From NCBI GenBank assembly GCA_943736015.1, contig OX031062.1, positions 28,059,462-28,123,461 on the forward strand: 64,000 bases of DNA. The letters are read 5' to 3'. Shown piece by piece: positions 32,260 to 43,400 of this stretch. Each line of letters begins with the position of its first letter. Position 1 is the first letter of the stretch. The translations under genes were made by a program, and so were the position numbers. Below the pieces are notes generated by a model. The model ran no database searches. It was given only the letters and a program-made list of their open reading frames with translations, and was not told where the DNA came from. This DNA comes from Tridacna crocea (lineage: Eukaryota > Mollusca > Bivalvia > Cardiida > Cardiidae).

Positions 32260-32629
32260 CCCATTTATCAGGAATGTTACTAACTGCCTTTCAAATAGAT
32301 TCGTTGGTACATACGGCATCTCGCAACAGATGAAACGAAATTTTACAAGAGACTGCCTTGAAAACGTGCCTGTAAAACTGACTACACAAATACAAGTGAA
32401 AGAACTGTGGCAATTAGGGAAACTGCAATTTCTACTTTTGCCTCAATGTTTTCAAAAGTTGTTAGCAGCCAGACAAAATAAATGTCTGTGCCTGTGGGAG
32501 GTGATTCGTCAATCTATCAACGAAGTACCCCCACACAAACACAGTTTGAAAGGTTAGCAGGTTCTCGATACAAACTGATGAGGGATGGTTCGATGTCTGT
32601 ACTTTTATGTCCCAGTCACAAATAACCAA

Positions 32630-32812
32630 CTGCCGCCGTCCGAGTGCTGTCTAGTGACCGGACGATGCCTTCAGAAATCGGACGGTGCCCGGCCGATTTT
32701 TATGAAAAACGTTTTAATCTCCAAATCGTCCGGCGACCGCACTGCATCCGTCCTGCGACCGGACTGCCTCCGTCCAGGCGCCGGACGGATCCCGGACGGG
32801 CACGGCCCGATT
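32630..32812 (+). repeat. GC-rich CCGGACGG repeat island
   Basis: Multiple copies of CCGGACG / CGTCCGG / GACCGGAC in both orientations, with outer segments GACGGTGCCCGGCCGATTTT and GGGCACGGCCCGATTATAAA partly mirroring each other. GC content contrasts sharply with the flanks. Probably a mobile or satellite fragment. The overlapping open frames at 32585-32940 have no other support. Confidence 0.5.
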
Positions 32813-32851
32813 ATAAATATTCGTCACCGTGCAGCATTGATTTTAACGGCG

Positions 32852-32948
32852 ACCAGCATTTTCTCTTTTTTCTCCTTTCCCAACAATGTTTTCAAAAGGC
32901 TTCTTTCACAGAGGTGTTAAAAGTCGGGACTGTGTGGTAAAGGGTTAA
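32852..32948 (-). mobile_element. TTAA hairpin MITE, half
   Basis: It begins in the hairpin centre (GACCAGCATTTTCTC), keeps one end (GGGACTGTGTGGTAAAGGG) and closes with TTAA at 32945-32948. Confidence 0.7.
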
Positions 32949-33199
32949 AGATTGTCCACATTTAGTGATTTGTAGGGACTCAAACTATAGGATTCATAGG
33001 CCTAATAGAAGCGTTGCAGGCATTGAGAAAAAATGAGAAATTGCTGACTGCTAGAACTACTTTTTTTCTTCCTTTTCACATTTTTTTTCGGAAAGCTTCT
33101 CTCATGAATGGGACCTCGTTAACACTGATCCTACTAAATAATTTGAAATATAGACTTTTAGACTGACAGTAAAAACAAACCCAAATTCTGCTATTCCAA

Positions 33200-33602
33200 C
33201 ATCTTCGCAAGCCAAGGCCGACGATTCACTACGCTACTCTACCCTTGGCGGATCGAGCTTGATTTTTATGTTCACCCGATACGCTTTTTCATTGGATGCA
33301 GCCAGCTCTAGCTGCAACGAATGAAATCGCTCGTAGCATTTCATCTTTGATAAAAATAGAACAAGGTCTCTACCTTTCGAATAGAAGGTAAAACATGGAA
33401 ACCCACGTGGATGTCTACTTATCGCTTCATTTGTATTCGTAAGCGGTTTGTAAAACGATATTTCATTTGCTTTTAGAAATATTATGTAAAGGGGGATAAT
33501 AACCAGCATCCAATGGAGGGCGCATCGCAGGAATCTCGAAATCGGTCTCAATCAGCCAAGGTAAGATCCACGTAGTGATCGTAAATTTGGCTCGCGAAGA
33601 TG
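33200..33602 (-). mobile_element. CATCTTCG inverted-repeat element, copy 2
   Basis: Ends CATCTTCGCAAGCCAAGG and TTTGGCTCGCGAAGATG. The interior matches copy 1 (21443-21807) reversed, with about 40 extra bases. The flanks CTATTCCAA and GTTTTCCAA are similar over nine bases, a possible decayed 9-bp duplication. The 105-codon frame at 33234-33551 (minus) is broken in copy 1. Confidence 0.75.
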
Positions 33603-33657
33603 GTTTTCCAAAGCCATTTTTGGAGAAAAGACACGTCTTTGTCGAACATTGCTGATC

Positions 33658-33703
33658 CATGATCAGACTGTATGTTTTGTGTAGTATGATCTATATCTTT
33701 CCT
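33658..33703. repeat. Palindromic GATCAGACTGCAC hairpin, decayed
   Basis: CATGATCAGACTGTATG faces GTGTAGTATGATC with mismatches. Confidence 0.45.
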
Positions 33704-33821
33704 AGAGCCGCGCTTAGCAACCTAAGAGTTAAAACATAGGATTGTTTTACACATGGTCAATTTAACAGTTTATTCTGCCATTCGGCTTAGCCTTTGATCT
33801 CGCCCATGATGATTCTTGCTT

Positions 33822-33945
33822 TTAACACATAACAACACAATCTTGAGTTTTTTAGACCCCCCTCCCCCCGGGCGGGAAGACTTTCAAAAACATTAAAGGA
33901 AAAGGGGCTCAGGAGTCTAAAATTTATCGTTTGGGAAAAGGTTAA
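33822..33945 (+). mobile_element. TTAA MITE deletion derivative without hairpin pair
   Basis: TTAA at both ends (33822-33825, 33942-33945). It carries the left-end word AACACAATCTTGAG and right-end words AGTCTAAAATTTATCGTTTG. The second arm and middle are absent, and a C-rich run (CCCCCCTCCCCCCGGG) lies inside. Confidence 0.65.
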
Positions 33946-34098
33946 GAATATGATAATCTCTAAGAAACGGACATTATCATCAAGAAATCTATACAAGATA
34001 AGGATATAATAAGCTTTTTGCGAAATATTTTCAAAAATAGGCCTAACAGGCCCATGAAATAGAGCCCAGCCCTGTAGGAAAACAGAAAATCCCAATCA

Positions 34099-34129
34099 CG
34101 ACAACAACAACAACAACAACAACAACAAC
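34099..34129 (+). repeat. CAA microsatellite
   Basis: About ten ACA units. Confidence 0.9.
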
Positions 34130-34139
34130 TTAAAACTAA

Positions 34140-35228
34140 AAAAATATCTCAGGCTGATTTACTGGTTTGTATTGATGTTGTTATTTAGATCCATGTGGTT
34201 TCGAAATTTGACATTTAGATACTGATGCCACCTGCATTTGAAAAAATGAGCGTGACCTTGTATTATTCGATAAATTGTCTAAATGAGGCCCGTCCAAGGA
34301 ACCGTTTTATCAGTTTTTGACCAGAAGAATGGGTGTCTTTTTCATATGCCATTAGCGTTATCTCAATGTTTTTTTTTCTTCTCCTCTCGTTTCTAGGTTT
34401 TATCTGTGACGGATTCCTCAGGTGCAAATGTGTATTATTTACAATATTTGAGAACGGTACCGGACACACTTATTGGCTGCCATATGATGGCTGCTAGTGA
34501 AGTAAAATTCGTCTGCACTTTGAAAGAAAATACAAAAAAACATGAATTGGATAGGTGGTGCAAGGAATCGTGTTAAATTTCAGAATGAAAGAAAAACACA
34601 AAAGGTTTCATTATATTCAAGACATACCTGTAGTACAGATAACCGTCCTCAAAGGCGATAAAGGAGATACTTTTTGACTGGTCGCCGTTTTACCAGCCCA
34701 TTTATTAAGACTCTCACATTTTCAGTTGTATTAAGATGAAATGAGGTTTTCATCAGTTCCTAATTTTCCCGAAGAAGTGCAGTCGAATTGATTAAAAAAA
34801 AATACAAAAATGCTTTGATGCCTTGCAGTACTGATATCAAGGTGCTGCTGTTATGAGAGTCAGAGAGCCATAAGTGCCATGAAACTTTATCTCTCCCTCA
34901 CATAGCACTTAAAAAGGTGCAGAGAATTTGGCCTTGCTATTCATTGGTTCACAGTTGACTACTTATGATCCAATAAAAAAAAGTTTTGATTTTAATAGAG
35001 TAAAAAAGAAAAATCACCAAACAAATTTTTAACTTCATCTTTTACTTTGCATCATTGAAAACGTAATTCAGTTTAATCCAAACCTTTCAAAGAATGAAAC
35101 GGACACCCCACCCTTTAAAGTCCTTCAGTATGCACAGTTTTAAAAAGAAACATACTTGATGGATGTACTTAAATCATCTGCTAGATCATGTGGCAATATT
35201 TCAAATTATGTGACTGCAAATTTGGATG
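34140..35228. other. No feature supported
   Basis: No repeat family, exon or RNA gene recognised. The short open frame at 34263-34469 (minus) lacks support. Confidence 0.4.
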
Positions 35229-36439
35229 AAAGGGCCTGGTTCACTAACCCCCATAATTTGCCCAAAATATGCAAAAAAAGTAAACTATGAGAAATATCAT
35301 CAATTGATCAATATTCATTCAAAACAACTTCTAAACTGTATAAAAATGCTATTTTGTAAATTTCAAATAATTTTGTGGGTGATTAATTTCACGTTTTAGA
35401 ACCCCCTATTTTCCAAAAAACAGGAAATTCATACCATTTTTGTCCAATTATATTAAAAATAAACTATCAGCGCAGGCGAGTACCACAAAATAACAAGTAT
35501 GTATGTATTAACAATTAAGATACAATCAAAATGGTATATGTTTCGTTGTGGTACTCAAATGCGCTCATGTTCTAATTCAAATAAAATTGTACATGAGTCG
35601 TAGGCTTTGACGCCGATGAGTTGCCCCTATATATCCAAACAGAGAACGCCATTTCGGGTTTATATGTCCAAAACTGTTGTTTTATGAATACATTATATGT
35701 ACAATTGCTAAATGAAATAACAAATGCTACTTCAGTCAATACATTTCGCTATAACATTGTAATTTATAGCAATGAAAAACGAAAATATTAACGCAATGTA
35801 CGAACTTTACTGAGTACGATTTTCGCCCGTCTCCAATGTAAACAATGCAGACGATACGCTCTTAGCAATGCAATCGGTAGGCCTACGAGATCCACCAGCA
35901 TTTCTAAGTAGATCTATGTATTATTTATCATTTATCATTTCTTTTTCTTTTAAAAATTGGGCCCAGAAAACTTTTATCTTGACAAACTATTTATAGATTT
36001 TTCGAGGACAAAATCGAAGATGGTAGATGAAATATCTCGTAACTTTGAACATTAAATACAATAGTCTACATTGCAGGTTGTATTTCGCTTTCGTTTCATG
36101 ATATATTTGCCACAATTACTTAGAAATCAATAATTAGGTATGTCTGCAGAGTTTTTTGCGGTATTTGAAAAGATTTGAAAAATCTATTTGAAAAGATTTT
36201 TCATTTTTTCGTCTGACGGGATACAATTCTATTTTTAGACCTTAGCTTCAGATACTGTTACTTTATTTAACCATTAATTTTCTGCTTGGGCGTATAGTCT
36301 ACTGGTGTATGACGAGCGCTCATGCCTAAGAGCACACAAGTTCAGATCGTGAAACTTGCAAAAAATGTTTTTTTTACTTAATTTTTCTTACATTAAATTT
36401 TTCTTCTAGGTATCAAAGAAAAAAACTGTTCTAAACCAA

Positions 36440-38545
36440 ATTAAGTCATTATAGGTCTCAAACCAAAATGGAACATTAAACTGGGAACAGTTCCATGATG
36501 ATGACCCTAAAATAATACAATTGCTTATGGACAGTAGAAAATTCTCTGAAATTACTCAAAAACAGTGTCACTTTGAACTGGAAAAACTTTAAAGGAACTT
36601 GTGCTATAGTATACACTTGAAGAGACTTAAAAAGTTAATGACTGAAAAATCAGAATTTAATACCACGCCTAGCTAACACACAAATTGTAAAATGTAAATA
36701 AGCTGTGTTTTAAAATACTAAAGAAGATTGCTGTAACCCTACAAGGCCTATAAAATCGGAGGTCTTGGTGTTCCTATTATAGGAAGAACAGATATCATAT
36801 GACGATTAGAGTACAACATACTGGTATAAAAAGATTAAATAAACTAACAATTTAGACCACTTTCAACTTATTTTTTCAGAACGGTGAAAAGCTATCAATT
36901 TATTGTGTGTCACAAACGGGTAAAAACTTAATGATCATTGTCCTGTAACAGACAAACTGAAAAAATACCCGAAGAACTTTTTGCCTGCTTTGTTTCAAAG
37001 AGATATTGTTTGCCGTTCTTTTCGAGTACAGTGTTATAAAAGTTCCAAAGGTCCGCCTAAACTGAAACCCATATACAATTTCATGATATACATGTATGTC
37101 GCCATCTTTTTGATAAGGTTAAAAACTCGCCAAGCCGGTCTTCCAGAAAAATTATTAGAAATTTTCCAGTAAAGCTGTGCTCTACTAGACTATTATCTAC
37201 AGGGTGTCCGGAAAGTAAGATAACACCTTTGTACATTCGTAGTATGGCTTTTCATTACAATTAAAGAGGTGAAAATTTAAATACATGTGTATAAAATGTG
37301 TAATTCTTTGTATGATATTTTTACTCAATATTCATTATATGAAGAACTTTTATACATATTTCATATCAGAATTACCTTTTGGTCTATGAATTGATTTTAG
37401 TAGTTAACTGACGTATTCATTAAAATGGCTTTTTTATGCTCCCTCCATGCCAAATATTCATGATAAAGTTGTCAATCAGTTTAATAGCACATTCTGCATT
37501 CAATCTTCTTAATTCCACGTGTGATGTTCTGTTGCAACATGTCTGTGTCTAGCTCAGGATTTCAGACATTTGACTAAGTAACCCTTTAGGAAGATGTTGC
37601 ATCGATTGAGGTCCAAACTGTGTGCAGGCCACGATGTTTTTTAATCTTTTACCTCCGAATATCGTCATATATTATAAAAGGTCCATCACAGTATAAGATT
37701 AGTTTGCCATAGTAACATCCGGCATAAACCTTGTGTTTTTCAATGAAGGAGATTTATTTCAAACCTAGGTACAAATTGTTTTTCAAATTGCTCCCTTTAG
37801 GGCTATTTGAAGTCAACCTATACGATCCCAGAGCTAGGCAGCACTGACATGTTCCTTAAGTGCATGTAACGTGAATGAAGGAGATAAATACTGTATTAAA
37901 TGCTTAAGTGATTAACAATTGCATCTTGTAGTTTCAGCGTGGAAAGAGCAAAACACACTGTCACAATGAAAACGTCATTACTAACTAAAATGACGCTAAT
38001 GACAAAAAAGTACTTCTGATGTGAAATCTGTATAAAAGCGTGTAATGTAATGAAAATTAAATGAAAAAGTGACAGGAAAAAACTTACAAATCTTATAAAC
38101 ATGTATATAATTTTTTATCTCCTTCTCAGAAATTAAAAGCCATATACGAAAGTGTTACCTTACTTTCCGGTCACCCTGTACCATATTTGGTACTAGAATT
38201 ACAAAGTCTAGTGTCTCATGCAGTATCCAAAGTGAGACAAGTACTTATGCGTGGTTTTGTGCCTCTCTAGATAGTCTATATGAACTATATGAAATGCCAA
38301 GCATTCTTTCAAAAGAGCACAGATATGTCTACAGAAGAAACTTATTGGCAATTTTGTTCAAATAGGCGTGTGCCCTTTCGAACAAATATTTTGCAACCTT
38401 TCTACATCTGGGGACCAGGTACGTGCAAAAAGGGTGCTAGAACGCAGCAGGAAAGGAAAGAATTGATGGATATGGTAGAGGAAAAAGGAATAGCAAGAAA
38501 AAACAAAATATGGCGGCCAGTGGATGAAGTTGAAATGAACGGCGC
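36440..38545 (+). pseudogene. Decayed coding remnants, interrupted by a mariner-like element
   Basis: Protein-like stretches in several frames: about 36460-36592 reads NQNGTLNWEQFHDDDPKIIQ and further, then stops; 36981-37172 reads MPALFQRDIVCRSFRVQCYK and further; 37120-37199 continues across the mariner insertion (37200-38178) in one open frame through LYELYEMPSILSKEHRYVYR. If the insertion and one TA are ignored, about 90 codons are uninterrupted, so the insertion hit a sequence that was coding or recently so. Family not recognised. A transposase of the surrounding element is one possibility. Confidence 0.4.
37200..38178 (-). mobile_element. Tc1/mariner-like element, degenerate
   Basis: Terminal inverted repeats CAGGGTGTCCGGAAAGTAAG and, reversed, CAGGGTGACCGGAAAGTAAG, extending to about 32 bp, are flanked on each side by TA (37198-37199 and 38179-38180), the universal Tc1/mariner target duplication. 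CAGGGTG-type ends are typical of mariners. On the minus strand around 37540-37620 a fragment reads CNIFLKGYL, reminiscent of the conserved FLWGYLK motif near the C-terminus of mariner transposases, but the frame is broken throughout. Confidence 0.82.
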
Positions 38546-38555
38546 CTTTCCTCGC

Positions 38556-38690
38556 TTAACCCTTTACCAAACAATCCCTAGCTTTTTTCCGACCCAGGGA
38601 AAGACGGCTTTTGAAAGCTTTGTGGGAAAATAAGAAAATGTTGGTAATCAGCAATTTCTCCTTTTCCCACAATGCATTCTCCCCTATCAG
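38556..38690 (+). mobile_element. TTAA hairpin MITE, left part
   Basis: TTAA at 38556-38559, CCCTTTACCAAACAATCCC, then both arms with changes (AAGAAAATGTTGG, GCAATTTCTCC). Lost after ACAATGCATTCTCCCC. A matching right part begins 330 bp downstream (39020-39222). Confidence 0.65.
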
Positions 38691-39019
38691 AGACCTAAAG
38701 CTTATCTGTACCAACTCTGAATTTATGTGCAGCAAAGTATGAAAAAAGAGATATTTGATCTGTATGACTGGTGTGTCCATCTTGAAGATGCCACTCCCAA
38801 TCAAATCGCAGATACAAGTAGTGATATTGATCAGTGAATTAATTATATGTCTATCTTTGCCTTTTGAAGACCGTTCAGTGACAGTATTAACATGAACGTG
38901 TAATTCATACACCATCTCGCCGATTTTACGTACCAAACTATTGCTGCCAGTGTACAATGGCTTAAATGTTTTTGTTAATGTGTTGATATTTACTTTTTCA
39001 TCAAACAGCATACAGTAGT

Positions 39020-39222
39020 TATAGAGTGGTCCAAATTGAAAGCATTCGCAGACAACAAGGGAAATGTGACTCAAAAATTGAAAATTATTTATGAAAGGAT
39101 GGAAAACATCGAGCGAAAAGCAAAAATTGATTGTGTCAAGCATTTTCTCCTTCTCCCACAATGTTTTCAAAAGCTATATCTCCCAGGGTCGTGAAAACCA
39201 AAGATTGTTTGGTAAAAGTTAA
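39020..39222 (-). mobile_element. TTAA hairpin MITE, decayed
   Basis: GTGGTCCAAATTGAAAGCATTCGCAG-type start split by losses, a weak hairpin, and the end TTGTTTGGTAAAAG with TTAA at 39219-39222. The outer end on the left is missing. Confidence 0.6.
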
Positions 39223-39341
39223 TATTTGAGGTCTACTTATTATGCTCGAAATGAAACGGGGAAATCAAATTAGACCACTGGTCAACGACAGATTGTTATA
39301 GTAATTTAAGGACTTTGCAGACGAGTAAGTAACCATGATTC

Positions 39342-39576
39342 TTAACCCTTTACCATACAACAACATTTTGGGCTAGACCAAACTGAAATCATTTGCAAGC
39401 AACAACAAAGGTGTGCCTGAAAAAAAAAATGATTTCTGTACTTGGACAGGGTAGAAGGCATTGAAGGAAAAGGAGAGAATGCTGTTTACCAACATTTTCT
39501 CCTTATTCCACACTGTTTTTTAAAAGTCCTCTTCTTCAGGGTTGTGAAAAATTGGCATTGTGTTGTAAAGGCTTAA
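39342..39576 (-). mobile_element. TTAA hairpin MITE, near full length
   Basis: TTAA at 39342-39345 and 39573-39576. Hairpin partly mismatched (GGAAAAGGAGAGAATGC against CATTTTCTCCTTATTCC). Confidence 0.82.
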
Positions 39577-40264
39577 TTAAGTTAGTGTTTGTCACTGAAA
39601 CGGAATGATGCACCGTGAGAAAATATACGTTTGGATATGATTTTTTGTGTTTCTCACACACGTAACGTCGCGTTGTTTATGGGCGACGTCAATAAAGACG
39701 TCGTTTTGTTGCGTTACAGAGGGCCTTGTTTTTTATTAAATTTCAATGATCTGTTCAATTTTTTCACCAAATAATGTCATTCTCAGGTTATACACATGTC
39801 ATTTCTATTATTTCCAAAAAATAGTGAGATTCTGAGGTTGGGCGAATTTTGGGGGTTTGTGAACCAGGCTCTTTATCAAGTTACAACAATTTCTTAAAAA
39901 AAAAAAAAAATGTCAAAGTCAGTAAATCAGTTTCAAAATGGCAGCAGGACAATGGTGAAGGTCATGGTGGATTTTCTGTTTGGATGAAACTGGATGATAC
40001 ATGTACCTGTAACTACTGTAAATCAATGATCTGCAAGGCTACAGTTTCTGGCACAAGATTTTTGGGTGAAATATGTCATTACCTTGGAAAATGTATTAAT
40101 CAAGCAGAACTTATGATGTTAAAGACATTTAAAGTTGAAACTTTGGTTACGTTCAGAAACGGCTTTGAAATGATGGTATAAAAAGGTTAACCACTGATAT
40201 TGTAACTGTGACAATAGCCTTCTTTCTAAGGATTGTGAAAAATTGCAATTGTTTTTTTTTTCAG

Positions 40265-40406
40265 GATTTCTTTGAGAGACGAAGATTAAACCTCAGCAGA
40301 TTTCCATCATTTTCTACCCAGTCATGGCCTAAGAAAAGGAAATTGAGTCAGGACCTAATGGCATTACATACAGTTTGCACCTTCCATTCAAGAGCACCAT
40401 CACCAG
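40265..40406 (+). CDS. Exon a of the unrecognised gene
   Basis: A T-rich tract ending TTTTTTTTCAG precedes the exon. Phase 0 entry gives DFFERRRLNLSRFPSFSTQS and then WPKKRKLSQDL. The other two frames hit stops within 30 bases. The donor is CACCAG|GTCTGT, leaving one base that pairs with GT of 41641 to make Gly. Confidence 0.72.
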
Positions 40407-43400
40407 GTCTGTTTTTAATCGAACCTGTTGATATTTCAAGCTGTATTCTTCAATACATGTACTTTGATTTTCTGTGTGAGCTTGCTTGGCAGAATAATTA
40501 CAACTTGAAAAGAGTTCTAATCAGTGCAGAGGATTCTAGGAAAGTTTGTGTCATAAGGTAGATAGAATGAATGATAATTTCAAGACATGCTGTTTTGTCA
40601 TGAATGTACTTCAAACTCTTTTCTAAATTCTAAGAGCTATAATATTTCCCTCAAGTACATCCTTTGCCATCTTCGCAAGCCAAGGATACTAGGGTAGTAC
40701 CCTTGGCCGCTCGCCTCTTTAAAAATCGAAGCTCCCGCTGCGCCTTTTCATTGGATGCGATCAAAACCCATCGCGTCCAATCAAACCATCCGTAACAAGA
40801 AATCTTTCGCAAAACATAAAACAATAATGGCGGCGCCCATCAAAAACGAAAGTTGTCGTGTTTGTGACGAAATTTGCCAAAAAAGAGTAGACGATCGATA
40901 TTTAGTGAGGTTTTTTTTGTTTACGATCAATTATGTGAAGTATTAGGTTCCATAGCCAAATGATTGCGTCTGTTCGTCTTGTTTTGGTGTGATGAATCCG
41001 AAAGCGCAGCCATATTTGATGCATAACCAACCAATTTTATTACGAGCATTTTGATTTGTCAGAAATAACATCAGCAAAGGTTACGCAACTCGTGATATTC
41101 GACAGATGGCGCAGCGGGTGTTTCGATTTTTAAAGAGGCGAGCGGCCAAGGTACATAACGAACAAAGTGGAGTTAGTATCCTTGGTTTGCGAAGATGATC
41201 CTTTGCTGATGACTATATAATTCATTTTTTCATAGACTTTTGCAAGACCTTTTCTGGCAAACTATTTCTTTGGTTTATATGTTAGCTTTTACCGCACAGT
41301 CCCGACTTTTAGCAACACTGAGGAAGAAACCTTTTGATATCACTGTGAGAAAAGGAGAAATGCTGGTAACCGGCATTTTCTCCCTTTTTCCACTATGTTT
41401 TCTGCTCTTTCAAGGAAAAATTGAGCCATTTTGCTACCCTCTTTATGTTGCCTGCCATTGCTTTCAATCTGAACAAGTCCAAAATTTTGTCATCTGGTCA
41501 CCAGTTAAAGCATTATAATGTTAATGTACTTGTTATATAGATCATAATAACCATGGAAGAGACAACGAAACAAATTCTAATAGCTCTTCTGTAAGCTGTC
41601 AGTACAGTTGTACAGTTACACCCCCCTCTGCCTTTTTCAGGTCCTGTACAAAGACAGGTAAAATCTGTAGATTTGGATAAATTCAAATCATGTACTCAAC
41701 ATTTCCAGGAAGTAGATATGGGCCCAGTTTCTCCAACACATACTCCTTCTAAACTAATACTAGTGGACTGCAGGGGAGATAATGAGTGAGTATATGTATT
41801 TTTTCTTTGATTATACTACCTGTAGCTTGAAAGGGACATAGGCAGTTACTTAAACTTTGGAAAAAAAGACATTTTGCCAAAAAACATCACCAGAGGCCAC
41901 CAGATGGCTTCTAATGAAAAATTTCAGAATTCAAAATTTTCAAAGACCCCTTAGGAAGTTTCCTTCCCTTCTTTTGTTACTTCAGTCCTCTGGTAATATC
42001 TTTGGTATTAGATTTTCATGTATACACATTGTTTTGGGCTTGCTATGCTGCTCTAGGTTTCAATTCTCCCATAAGACACCATTCTTGTTGTTTTTTATCT
42101 TAATTGTTTTGACTTCATCGTTTAGATTGCAAAACGTAAGCCAGGAGATACACATATACATTTTTATTTAAAATTACTTAAACTCATGACAAAATGGCAA
42201 TATTTTAGGCTTGTCCAAACTGAAAGCATTTGCAGATGACAAGATGAAAATTACTGGAAATTTGAAATTTGTTTTGTAAAGGGTAGAAAACATTGTGGGA
42301 AAAGGAGAAAATGCTGGTTACCAGCATTTTCTCCTTTTCCCTCAATGTTTTCTAAAGGCTTCTTCCTGAGGGTTGTCAAAAGTAGGGATTGTGTGGTAAT
42401 GGGTTAACCTATAACAGTGGAGGCCCTAGACATATGACACTGATTAGTACAAGTGACATAAGGGATACTTGTACTTGATGGAAATAAAAAAAAAGTCTTG
42501 TTTAATGATATCATTTTTTAATTCCATTTAATTACACATTCAAGTAATGAGGGAACTTCTGTCATTGGTGAAATGGAACACAGGATACCTGACACAAAGA
42601 TTTTATAAATGCTTTAGAACACATTTCCGAGTTTTGACAACCCTGAAGAAGACAGATTTTGAAAACAAAGAGGGAAAGGGAGAATATGGTGGGTACCAGC
42701 ATTTGCTATTTCTCCAAAAATGTTTTCTGTCCTTTCAAAGGCAAATTTCGAACACTGAGGCATATTCCATTTCTCTTCTCCAAACACTTTTGAAATGAAA
42801 GAGTCTGAAAGTTTGTCATCATGTCAAGACTTAACTCATTACCATACGACAAAATTTTAGACTGGTTCAAATTGAAAGCATTTGCAGACAACAAAATAAA
42901 GGTGACTTAAAAATTGAAATTTGTTCTGGGAAGGGTAGAAAACACTGTGGGAAAAGGAGAAAATGCTGGTTACCAGCATTTTCTCCTTTTCCTACAGTGT
43001 TTTCAAAAGGCTTCTTTCTCAGGGGTGTCAAAAGTAGGGATTGTGTGGTAATGGGTTAAAATTAACAGATACATATATTTTATATATTTCCCCGATTATT
43101 AATTGCTTAAAATAGCGTAAGAAAACATAAAAAGTGTTGTTTTTTCATACTTTTGTACTCACAGCAAGCAGACTGATAGAAAAGGAACAAGTTCATGTAC
43201 AACTAATAATAACCAATCTACTATAACTTCTGAGTTTTCATCTAAGCAAGGATCTGAGAATACCATTCTGGAAACCAAAGAAAGAGGTGAAAAATGGATA
43301 AAACCTGAAAAGGGGTTGTTTTCCTTCAGGAAACAAGATGCCAGCAAAGATAGGTATGCTTCACAAAATCACCAGTTTGATCCATTTGTATCAGAGGATT

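Larger units (their letters stand above)
35229..39874. mobile_element. Possible old 4.6-kb inverted-repeat element
   Basis: AAAGGGCCTGGTTCACTAAC and the following CCCCATAATTTGCCCAA at the left match, inverted, the sequence ending GTGAACCAGGCTCTTT at the right, with 3-4 mismatches over about 37 bases. The interior holds decayed coding remnants (36440-38545), a mariner-like insertion and MITEs. No clear target duplication is seen. The long inverted match could also be two separate fragments of one family. Confidence 0.4.

Noticed and set aside
33234-33551. 105-codon minus-strand frame with hydrophobic start
   Set aside because: Lies inside an inverted-repeat element. The sister copy at 21443-21807 is not open over this region and no splice signals support it.
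38556-39170. 204-codon minus-strand frame
   Set aside because: It runs through two MITE fragments (start and end phrases are MITE translations). The middle may be chance openness. No exon signals were found.
39849-40181. 110-codon plus frame just upstream of exon a
   Set aside because: No acceptor or donor in the required phase 0, and it begins inside a poly-A run. It could contain an exon but cannot be supported.
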